Assembly: GCA_022824025.1 (NCBI GenBank)
Contig: JAJEBF010000009.1
Span: forward strand, 1-47,411
Direction: 5' to 3'
DNA: 47,411 nucleotides
From: Caldilineaceae bacterium
GTDB taxonomy: Bacteria > Chloroflexota > Anaerolineae > Caldilineales > Caldilineaceae
Position numbers and translations under genes: made by a program. Positions 7,610-16,400 of this stretch are shown here, piece after piece. Every line of letters begins with the position of its first letter. The stretch's first letter is position 1. The notes beneath the pieces were generated by a model, which was not told the DNA's origin, did not search any database, and worked only from the letters and a program-made list of their open reading frames with translations.

Positions 7610-8710
7610 ATGACGTCGACAAAAGCGCCGCAACAGCCCACATCCGCCTCCCCGGCCAACCCCCTCGCGCCCGACCATGGCCGCCGCGTCACCAAAGAAG
7701 AATACTGGGCCAAGTGGTACCAGAACCCCTACCCGCGCATCGACGTCAGCTACGAATGGATCAACGGCATTCTGCAGGCCAAACCTCCCTCCAACCACCC
7801 CCAAATCAAACAGTATCACTGGTTCCTTTCACTCATCTCCCTCTACACCGAGACCTATCCCATCGCCGACCTGATCCATCTCAACTGCGGCGTCAGCATG
7901 ACCGTACCCGATCCCGCCCAGCCGTCAGGAGAGTGGGATGTCGTCTACAAGCCCGATCTCGGCGTCATCCGGCACGACAACCCCGCGCCGTGGGGCGCAG
8001 TCGGCCAGTACGCCTTCGAAGGCGTCTGCGACATCTGCGTCGAAGAGATCTCAGACGCCTCGCCCGAAGAAGTGCGCCGCGATACCCACGAAAAGAAAAA
8101 AGGCTACGCCATCGCCGGCGTCAAAGAGTACTACATCCTCGACCCCGAAGACCGCCACATGCGCTTCTACCGCCTCACCGACGACCGTCGCTACGAGGAG
8201 ATCGAGCCCGACGCCCTCGGCATTCTCCGTTCACACGTCCTTCCAGGCTTCCAGTTCCGCCGCGCAGACCTGCTCAAACAGCCCGCCATAGCGCAACTTT
8301 CCATCGACGAAATCTACGCCGACTACGTCATCCCCGGCTACCTCGATTCAACGCTCAGGGTCCAAAAAGAGGAAGAACGCGCCGCCGCCGCAGCAGAGGC
8401 CCGCCGCTTGGCCGAAGAACCGGCTCCCAAAGCCACGGAGCGGGCCGCCGCCGAAGCCGAAACTCGCCGCCTGACCGAAGAAATAACGCAAGCCCTCAAA
8501 GCCGAGATTGCCCGCCACCAGGCCAAAGAACGGGCCGCAATCCTCACCGCCGCCCGCCGCCAGGCTGAAGAACGGGCCGAAAGGGCCGAAAAACAGGCCG
8601 CAGCCGAAACCGCCGCCCGCCGCCAGGCCGAGGAACGGGCCAAAAGAGTCGAAGAACAGAATCAGGCCCTGCAAGCCAAGCTCGCCAGCCTCCGCCAGCA
8701 ACGCCCCTGA
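7610..8710 (+). CDS. Uma2 (DUF820) family endonuclease-like protein, copy 3
   Basis: The product has 366 residues. Core motifs are VVYKPDLGVIRHD, ICVEEISDASPEEVRRDTHE and AIAGVKEYYILDPEDRHM. The ~55 bases around 7657-7712 are almost identical to 6620-6675 of the preceding gene, which indicates a recent duplication or gene conversion. The C-terminal coil (after residue ~245) has the same origin but has diverged and lacks the perfect 42-bp units. The ATG has GGAGC about eight bases upstream. The stop is followed at once by the C-rich repeat spacer. As with the others, a nuclease-like fold is expected and the cellular target is unknown. Confidence 0.88.
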   Translation: MTSTKAPQQPTSASPANPLAPDHGRRVTKEEYWAKWYQNPYPRIDVSYEWINGILQAKPPSNHPQIKQYHWFLSLISLYTETYPIADLIHLNCGVSMTVPDPAQPSGEWDVVYKPDLGVIRHDNPAPWGAVGQYAFEGVCDICVEEISDASPEEVRRDTHEKKKGYAIAGVKEYYILDPEDRHMRFYRLTDDRRYEEIEPDALGILRSHVLPGFQFRRADLLKQPAIAQLSIDEIYADYVIPGYLDSTLRVQKEEERAAAAAEARRLAEEPAPKATERAAAEAETRRLTEEITQALKAEIARHQAKERAAILTAARRQAEERAERAEKQAAAETAARRQAEERAKRVEEQNQALQAKLASLRQQRP

Positions 8711-8829
8711 CCCCCAACACCCCCCAAATCCCGAACATACCACCCAACCGCGCCCTCCCTCCCACCCCCCTGTAGGCGCCTCCTCATGGGCGCTCTTGGC
8801 CGCACCCCCCCACCCCGCAAACCCTACCC

Positions 8830-8997
8830 ACCGACCACCGCCCTTCGCGTCCCTTCGCCGATCACCCGCCCTTCCTCCGCGCCCCTCCGTGGACCAAAAG
8901 CCGTTCGCCGTTCGCCCTTCTTCGCGCCCTACTTCGCGTCCCTTCGCGGATCACCCGCCGTTCAACTAACCGCTGACCACTGACCACCGACCACTGC
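8830..8997. repeat. Repeat cassette: several flank units plus heptamer array
   Basis: The segment holds several copies of the CTTCGCGTCCCTTCGCGGATC flank followed by degenerate CCACTGA/CCACCGA units at 8963-8997. No gene is supported between 8711 and 9367. The part 9000-9275 shows no repeat or coding signal that I can identify. Confidence 0.8.
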
Positions 8998-9275
8998 CCT
9001 TCCCCTTCCCCTTCGCCATGCCAATGAAACAGCTCCATTCCTCCACCGTTTTCAATACTCGCCCCCCATCGGCCCGCCACCCGTCAACCAAAGACGGCTA
9101 CGCGTCCGCCCGCCGCGCAGCCGGAAGCGACGGCCCGTTTCAAACGCCCCTCCACTCCAATTCAAGCATTTAGATACCCCTCCTTGTCCCCTCCTACCCC
9201 CTGCCTTTCCACCCGCGCGGCCATACCTGCCCAATACAGCCGGCAAATTGACCATACCCCGCCTGTCCGGTAAAT

Positions 9276-9304
9276 TTGTCTTATACTTGGCTGCGCTTTA
9301 TATG
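9276..9304 (+). promoter_or_regulatory. Putative sigma-70-type promoter
   Basis: TTGTCT at 9276-9281 and TATATG at 9299-9304 are separated by 17 bases. It would drive the signal-peptide-like frame at 9368 and possibly the transpeptidase beyond. Confidence 0.5.
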
Positions 9305-9367
9305 GAAATCAATCGTCCGCAGCCGTCAATTCATCTGTCCAACTCGCATACTTTCACCACAGAGTAG

Positions 9368-9736
9368 GTGGAGGATATGGTTGCGCCCATCTTCCGGCGA
9401 ACGCTGGCCGTCCTCACGGCCCTTATCGCATTCATTGCGCCTGCCCCCGGCGCGTCCGCCTCCGCGCCGCCTATCCGTCGGCCCAAACAACCCGCAGGCC
9501 AAACCACCGCGCGTAACCGCGCCGCCCACCCCCCGCAGCTCCCCTGCCCTTCCTCTTTCTTCGCGCCTTTTCACGGATCATCCGCCGTTCAACTAACCAC
9601 TATCCACTATCTACTAACCACTGCAGTTCCCCTGCCCCTTCATCCATTCATCATCGGGCCCTCATCATCCTTCTCCAAAGTATCGCCCCGATTTATAACC
9701 GAATTCATCGCACTCATCCGCTGCCGGAGTTCCCTC
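9368..9736 (+). other. Orphan signal-peptide frame continuous with the transpeptidase gene
   Basis: The frame from GTG 9368 (or ATG 9377, with GGAGG just before it) encodes a convincing signal peptide: RR, then [16 protein letters not shown], then ASA. It then runs without a stop through a repeat cassette and heptamer array (9540-9623) into the L,D-transpeptidase gene. Either this is the 5' end of an older secreted gene overwritten by the repeat, or the true product is a 358-residue protein with two hydrophobic segments. Confidence 0.4.
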
Positions 9737-10444
9737 ATGAAATCCCGAAAACCGCTTTTCCCCCTCGCGCTCATCCTCCTCTGCGCCCTGTCCACCGTCG
9801 CCTGGCGCAATCCCCGCCCCCTGACAGCCCCCGCGCGCGCCCTCGACCAGCTCCCCCCTCTCCCCACCGCAGGCCCCTCCTTGGACCCGCCCCGCATCCG
9901 CCTTGAAGACCGCGCAAGGCAGGCCGCCGCCAAATACCGCAACCTGCCGGAGAGCGATTCCCGCAACCCCGTCACCTACAACGGCCTTACGCTCCTCCAC
10001 ATGAACGTCGACCGCGCCCGCGCCCGGGGCGAAAAATGGATCGAGGTCAGCCTGGGCGACCAAATGCTCTACGCTTGGATTGGCGATCAGCTCGCAAACC
10101 GGTTCCTCATCTCCTCCGGCAAGGACGGCAGTCCCACCGTCACCGGCCTCTTCCGCATCTGGGCACGCACCGTTTCACAGACCATGGACGGCGGCGACCC
10201 CGACGCCGGCACCGACTACAGCCTGCCCAACGTCCGGTGGGTCCAGTACTTTTACCACGGCTACGCCTTCCACGGCGCCTACTGGCACAGCAACTTCGGG
10301 AGCCCCATGAGCCGCGGCTGTGTCAACCTCGCCAACGAAGACGCCGAATGGCTCTTCAACTGGGCATTCCCCGACTGGAACGGCTCCACCGCCTGGCTCC
10401 GCTCCACCTCCAACGACGCCACCCTCGTCTGGGTCCACGACTAA
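9737..10444 (+). CDS. L,D-transpeptidase (YkuD domain)
   Basis: From ATG 9737 (GGAG nine bases upstream) the protein has 235 residues. A signal anchor ([17 protein letters not shown]) comes first, then a linker. A YkuD catalytic domain follows from ~residue 100 ([20 protein letters not shown]). The active-site block is [20 protein letters not shown], with His179 and His184 and nucleophile Cys195. These enzymes make 3-3 peptidoglycan cross-links or attach proteins to the wall outside the membrane. The reading frame continues upstream to 9368, so a longer 358-residue form cannot be excluded. It is a single gene, with no partner visible. Confidence 0.9.
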   Translation: MKSRKPLFPLALILLCALSTVAWRNPRPLTAPARALDQLPPLPTAGPSLDPPRIRLEDRARQAAAKYRNLPESDSRNPVTYNGLTLLHMNVDRARARGEKWIEVSLGDQMLYAWIGDQLANRFLISSGKDGSPTVTGLFRIWARTVSQTMDGGDPDAGTDYSLPNVRWVQYFYHGYAFHGAYWHSNFGSPMSRGCVNLANEDAEWLFNWAFPDWNGSTAWLRSTSNDATLVWVHD

Positions 10445-10505
10445 GGGCCTCGCCCCCCACCGCGCAATCCACAGCCAACAATTCCCCCGCCGTTCCCCTG
10501 CCCTT

Positions 10506-10540
10506 CAACCGACCACTAACCACCGACCACTAACCACCGC
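10506..10540. repeat. Degenerate heptamer array
   Basis: Five or so CCACTAA/CCACCGA units lie after a GCCCTTCAACC flank, in the gap between the transpeptidase and the metallopeptidase gene. Confidence 0.75.
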
Positions 10541-10615
10541 CCCTCTTTGCCTCCCGCCGCACGCGCGTTGTAATATGCACGCACCCTTGGCCCCGAGTCT
10601 ACGGAACGACCTCCA

Positions 10616-13198
10616 ATGCCGCCGTCCGAACGCCCCGCACTGACCACGCCGCCATCGCGCATCCGCCCGCTCGCCCTCTCGGCTGCACTTGCCGTCGCCA
10701 TCGCCCTGGCCCTCTCCTTCGCCGCCGTCTCCGCCGCCCCCAACCCCATCGCCCGCGACCTCCAGCAACAGACCGCCGAACCCGCTCTGCCCGCCCCCAC
10801 CCTCACTGCCCAGCCCGTCGCAGCCGCGGTCGAGCTGCGCTGGACCGAAATGCCCGGCGTCGCCCGCTATGAACTCTGGATCTGGAAGAACGAGGAAACC
10901 GGCTGGCAGCTCATCAGCGACACCCTCACCGGGGCCGCCTTCACGCACACCGAAACCACCCCCGGCGCCACCTGCTACTACGCCGTTCGCGCCCTCGACG
11001 CCGCCGGCGACCCCGTCAGCGCCTGGTCGCAAAATGTCCCCGCAACCATCCCCGCCGCCTCGGCTGCCCAGCCGCAGCTGGCCGCGTCAACGCCAACCCC
11101 GACCTCGACTTCCACGCCGGCGCCCCAGCACGCTCGCGCGGAATCCACCGCCGCCGGCCCCCAGCTCACCGCCCAGCCCGCTGCAAGCGCAGTCGAACTG
11201 CGCTGGACCGAAATCCCCCGCGCCGCCCGTTACGAACTGTGGACCTGGTGGAACGAAGACCCCGGCTGGCAATTCATCAGCGACACCATCACCGCAACAA
11301 ACTTTACCCACAACGACGTCACCCCCGGCGTCACCTACTACTACGCCGTCCGCGCTCTCGACGACGCCGGCCAGGCCCTCACCGGCTGGTCGGACTACGC
11401 TTCCGCCGTCCCGCTCCCCGCTTCCACTTCAACGCCAACGCCAACCCCCTCCCCGCCTTCAGACCCGCAGCCGGCCCACTCGCCAACCGCGACCCTGACG
11501 CCTGCTTCGACCCAGCCGCCGGCCGCGACGCCGACGCCGACACCGACGCCGACACTGACGCCGACCCCCACACCGACGCCGACACTGACGCCAACCCCCA
11601 CACCGAAGCCATCCACCCTGCCCGCCCGCGAACTCCCCGCCCCCGACCTCACCGCCCAGCCCGCCCCGGGCGCAGTCGAACTCCGCTGGCCCGAAATCCC
11701 CGGCGCCGCCCGCTACGAACTCTGGACCTGGTGGAACCAGGACACCGGCTGGCAACTAATCAGCGACAGCATCACCGAAACCGCCTATACCCACACCGAA
11801 CTCGCCCCCGGCGTAACCTACTACTACGCCCTTCGCGCCCTCGACGCCGCCGCCAGCGCCGGCCCATGGTCCGCCTACGCCTCCGCGGCGCCGCTCCCCG
11901 CCTCAACCCCAACGCCAACCCTGACGCCCCCCTTCACACAGACGCCAACCCTCACCCCCACCCTCACCCTCACCCCAACACCCGCGCCCACCCTCACCCC
12001 CACACACACGCCGACCGCCGCGCCGGCCCGCCGGCTGCCCCCGCCCCCCGCCTCCCTCGACCTCGACCCCTACTACCGCAAATACCTCGACGCCGGCGGC
12101 ATACCCGTCGTCGCCTCCGCAGACGTCGATGACCTCCATCTCTACCACGCCCGCGACATCATCAACGCCATGCTCGCCCACCGCCCAGACCTGCGCGCCA
12201 CCATGGCCGCCAACCGCTTCCGCGTCGTCATCTACAGACATGACGGCTGCCGCGGCCCCTTCCAAACACCGGAGCTCAGGGCCGAACTCCCACTGGGCAG
12301 CTGCACCAGCATTCTCGGTACAGCCACCGTTCGCTGGCTCCACAACAGGTTCACCGGCGAGGTCCTGCTGATCATCGACGTGGTCGGAACCGCGCCGGCC
12401 GTCCGCCAGCCCTTCTGCAATGTCGTCTTCGTCCACGAATTCGCCCACATGGTCCACTACGCCCTCGCAATCCAAACCGCCCTCGCCGGCACCCGGCCCC
12501 TCTTCGACTCGCCCTTCGACGCCCGCCTCAAAAGCGCCTACAGCGCAGCCATGCGGGCCGGCCTCTATCGCGACGCCTACGCCTCCACCAACTATAAGGA
12601 ATACTGGGCTGAAACCGTCATGTTCTGGTTCCTGCCCGACATGCTCTCCGGCAAAGTCCGCACTCCGGCCAGCGTCACCAAACTCGCCGACTACGATCCC
12701 AGGGCTGCCGCCATCGCCCAGGACGTCTTCCGCGCCGCCGAGCTCCCGCGCTGTGAACCCCTCTACCTCAGACTGTTCGGAAAACTGACCGGCCCCGGCG
12801 GCCAGCCTCTCGCCGGCATCACCGTCTCCGCCGACCTGCGCGTCCTTAACGCCTCCGACCGTTCCGGTTACAGCTCCGTAACGCACTCCTTTCCCACCGG
12901 AGCCGACGGCGCCTACCTCGTCACCATAAACAGGCCCCGCCTGGCCTCGCTCCGGAATCAGCTGCGCCAGGAAACCGGCGCAAGCGACTCCGTTTCATAC
13001 TTCCTCCTCGCCGTCGCCCGCCGCCAGTGGGACCCCGCCGCCGGCTGCCCCGCCGGCTACCTCGCCGCCGCCAGCCGCCACGTCGAAAACATCGCCCCCC
13101 AACTCGCCGCCGAACTCCCCATCCCCCAATCCGACCCCGCCCCCATCCCCCTCCAAATCGCCCCCACCTTCTCCTGGACCCCAAGACCCGCCTGCTAA
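10616..13198 (+). CDS. Secreted zinc metallopeptidase with three N-terminal FN3 domains
   Basis: The 860-residue protein has a signal peptide (ALSAALAVAIALALSFAAVSAA). Three Trp-rich FN3-type domains follow, at about residues 60-140, 180-260 and 340-425, each with YELW.W....GW and TYYYA. They are joined by TPTPT-type linkers. A peptidase domain from ~480 contains HEFAH (His607, Glu608, His611) and a likely third ligand Glu666 in NYKEYWAETV, the gluzincin arrangement. The last ~150 residues begin with a carboxypeptidase-regulatory-like segment (KLTGPGGQPLAGITVSADL). It probably acts on extracellular protein; FN3 domains may serve for binding. No strong ribosome binding site precedes the ATG. 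The specific peptidase family is not certain. Confidence 0.85.
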   Translation: MPPSERPALTTPPSRIRPLALSAALAVAIALALSFAAVSAAPNPIARDLQQQTAEPALPAPTLTAQPVAAAVELRWTEMPGVARYELWIWKNEETGWQLISDTLTGAAFTHTETTPGATCYYAVRALDAAGDPVSAWSQNVPATIPAASAAQPQLAASTPTPTSTSTPAPQHARAESTAAGPQLTAQPAASAVELRWTEIPRAARYELWTWWNEDPGWQFISDTITATNFTHNDVTPGVTYYYAVRALDDAGQALTGWSDYASAVPLPASTSTPTPTPSPPSDPQPAHSPTATLTPASTQPPAATPTPTPTPTLTPTPTPTPTLTPTPTPKPSTLPARELPAPDLTAQPAPGAVELRWPEIPGAARYELWTWWNQDTGWQLISDSITETAYTHTELAPGVTYYYALRALDAAASAGPWSAYASAAPLPASTPTPTLTPPFTQTPTLTPTLTLTPTPAPTLTPTHTPTAAPARRLPPPPASLDLDPYYRKYLDAGGIPVVASADVDDLHLYHARDIINAMLAHRPDLRATMAANRFRVVIYRHDGCRGPFQTPELRAELPLGSCTSILGTATVRWLHNRFTGEVLLIIDVVGTAPAVRQPFCNVVFVHEFAHMVHYALAIQTALAGTRPLFDSPFDARLKSAYSAAMRAGLYRDAYASTNYKEYWAETVMFWFLPDMLSGKVRTPASVTKLADYDPRAAAIAQDVFRAAELPRCEPLYLRLFGKLTGPGGQPLAGITVSADLRVLNASDRSGYSSVTHSFPTGADGAYLVTINRPRLASLRNQLRQETGASDSVSYFLLAVARRQWDPAAGCPAGYLAAASRHVENIAPQLAAELPIPQSDPAPIPLQIAPTFSWTPRPAC

Positions 13199-13340
13199 CC
13201 CACACCAACCTCCACCTGGACCCCAAGACCCGCCTGCTAACCTACCCCCACCTCCACCTGGCCCCCAGACTCGCCTGCTAACCCACCCCCACCTTCACCT
13301 GGACCCCCAGACCCGCCTGCTAACCCACCCCAACCCAAAG
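13176..13340 (+). repeat. About four tandem ~42-bp repeats containing the peptidase stop codon
   Basis: Units share CTGGACCCCAAGACCCGCC followed by TGCTAAC. The first unit holds the stop codon at 13196-13198 and the next three repeat it downstream, so the 3' end of the gene was amplified. Confidence 0.85.
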
Positions 13341-13376
13341 CAACTCTCCCCCTCCCCCCGCGCATCACCCGCAGTT

Positions 13377-13461
13377 CAACTATCCACTATCCACTATCCA
13401 CTATCCACTATCCACTATCCACTATCCACTATCCACTGCCCACTATCCACTGCCCACTGCC
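13377..13461. repeat. CCACTAT heptamer array (about 11 copies)
   Basis: The array begins after GCAGTTCAACT and ends two bases before the stop codon of the convergent LRR gene. It separates two convergent giant genes. Confidence 0.95.
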
Positions 13462-13463
13462 CT

Positions 13464-16400
13464 TCAATCACCGCCAGCGCAGTCAGGCAGACCAAGGCTC
13501 TCCAAATACGCCGCCACCTCCCCGTGCAGCCCGGACAAATCCGCGCCCTCCGGCAGACAAAGCTGATTGCCCTCGAGCCGCAGCACCGTCAACTTGGGAA
13601 GCGCGCTCAGATCGGGAACCGGTCCCGTCAACCAGTTATATGACAACGAAAGCTTCGTGAGGCCGGACAGATCTGCAAAGACATCAGCCGGCAGGCTGCT
13701 CAGGCTGTTGTGGTCCAGAAGCAGACGCTCCAGGTTCGACAGGCCCCCAAAAACATCCGCCGGCAGCTCCGTCAGACCGCTGTTGCTCATGTCCAGAACC
13801 CGCAGGCTGGTCAGGTCGCTGAAAAGACCCGCCGGCAGCGCGCCGAAACCGTTGTACTGTATCTCCAGAATCTCGAGGCTGGCCAGCCCGCTGAAGATCC
13901 CCGCCGGCAGACTCTCCAGCCCGTTTGCGTCCACACGCAGATGGGCCAACTTGGCCAGGCCCCCGAAAACCTCCGCCGGCAGGCTGCCCAAACTGTTTCT
14001 GTACAGAAGAAGAAGCCGCAAATTTGGCAGACCGCTGAACGCATCCGCAGACAGACTGCTCAGATTGTTCCGCTGTAAGGACAGGCTCTCCAGCTCGGGC
14101 AGGTCCCCCAGGTGTGTAATTGGCCCGCTCAGCTGGTTGTACCCGAGGGACAGATTCCTCAGCTTGGTCAGCGCGCGCACGTCCGGGATCGGTCCCGTCA
14201 ACCGGTTGTTGTCGAGGCGTAGTTCTGTCAGTTGGGTCAGCGCGCTCAGATCAGGGATCGACCCCGTCAACCTGTTGTTGTCGAGGCGTAATTCTGTCAG
14301 TTGGGTCAGCGCGCTCAGATCAGGGATCGACCCGCCCAACTGGTTCGATCTGAGATTCAGATACACCAGATTGGTGAGCCCGCCCAGCCCCCGGATCGAC
14401 CAGCTCAAACGGTTCGATTCGAGATTCAGATACACCAGATTGGCCAACGCGCCCAAATCGGGAACCGGCCCGCTCAACTCGTTCTGGCTGAGGTCGAGGT
14501 ATGTGAGATTGGTCAGCGCGCTCAGATCGGGGAACGGTCCGCTCATCCGGCTGTCGCTGAGACCGAGCCATCTCAGCTTCGTCAGCGTGCTGAGCTCGGA
14601 AATCGGGACCGTCAACTCGTTGCCCCCCAGCGTCAGGTATCTCAAGTTGGTGAGCGACCCCAGCCCCGAGACAGCACCGGTAAGTTTGTTGGACGAGAGG
14701 CCCAGATAGTCTAGGTTCGTGAGGCCGCTCAGATCCGGTACCGTCCCGCTTAACTGGTTGCCCCCCAGAGACAGTTCCCGCAGATTGGTCAGCGCGCTCA
14801 CATCGGGGATCGGTCCGCTCAGCTGATTGGCGCCAAGGGACAAGAATCTCAGGCTGGTGAGAGCGCTGAGATCGGGAATCGGCCCGCTAAGCTCGTTGCC
14901 GCTGAGCTCCAGCCACTCCAGCTCGCCGAGACCGCTCAGATCGGGGATAGGCCCAGTCAGCCCGTTGGAACTGAGGTACAGGTGCCTCAGTCCGGTGAGG
15001 GCGCTCAAATCGGGAATCGGCCCCGTCAACCGGTTGCTGAGCAGGTCGACGTAAACGAGACTCGTGAGACTGCTCAGCTCCGGGATCGGCCCCGTCAGCT
15101 CGTTGTAATTGAGGTCGAGCGATTCCAGATCTGTGAGGCCGCTCAAATCCGGAATGGGTCCGCTCAACTGATTGGAGTAGAGCTGCAGGGCGACCAGCTC
15201 GGTGAGCGCGCTCAACTCCGGAATCTGTCCGGATAACCGGTTGCTGGTAAGATCCAGAACCCTCAGCTTCGTGAGCGTGCTCAGCTCCGGGATCGGTCCG
15301 CTCAGCTCGTTGGAACCGAGCTCCAGCCCCTCCAGGTCGGTGAGTGCCTTCAGCTCCGGGATCGGCCCCGTCAACTGGTTGGACCCTAACGCCAGCCATT
15401 TCAGGCCGGTGAGGCTGCCCATTTCCGGGATCGGCCCCGTCAGCCGGTTCTGATAAAGGACCAGGCTCGTCAACTCGGTCAAAGCGCTCAGATCGGGGAT
15501 TCGCCCGCTGAGCTGATTGCCCCCCAGGTGCAGACTCGTCAAACCGGTTAGCGCGCCCAGGTCAGGGATCGGCCCGCTGAGCTGGTTGTAACTGAGGTCC
15601 AGGCTCGTCAGACCGGTGAGAGCGCTCAAGTCCGGGATCACTCCTCTTAGTTGGTTGGCCTGGAGCGACAGTTGCGTAACGCGCCCGCTTCCGTCCGTCG
15701 TGACCCCGTGCCACGTCGCGACGGGTCTGTCGCTCAGCCAGTTCTCGCTCTTCCTCCAGTTCGGGCCGCCCGTCGCCTCGTACAGCGCAACCAGCGCCGC
15801 CCTCTCCTCCGCAGGCGCGTCCGCGCATCGCGGCAGATTGAGGTCCTTCAGGTGGTCGCGCACGACTACGCTGGAATCCGTCAATGCCGACCCGTCGGCA
15901 AGACACAGATCATTGCCTGTCAGGTCCAGTTCTGCCAGTCTTGTAAGGACGTTCAGGTCCGGAATTGGGCCTGTCAGCCTGTTATGACCCAAAGTCAGGG
16001 TAGACAGACCGCCCAGTGCGCTCAGATCCGGGATACGACCGCTCAACCGGTTCGATTCGAGATTCAAAAGCTCCAGGTTGGTCAGGGCCCACAGTTGAGG
16101 AATAGGCCCGCTCAACTCGTTGGAACCGAGATTCAGCAACACCAACCCGGTCATTGTGCCCAGATAAGGGATCGGTCCGCTAAGCTCGTTGGATTCGAGA
16201 TTCAGGAACTCTAGGTCTGTCAGGGCCCACAGTTGCGGAATGGGCCCGCTCAACTCGTTGGAACCGAGATTCAGCAACGCCAACCCTGTGACTTCACCCA
16301 GATCCGGGATCGTCCCGCTAAGTCTGTTGGATTCGAGATTCAGCAACGTCAGCTCTGTCAGGGCCCGCAGATTGGGAATGGGCCCGCTCAACTCGTTGGA

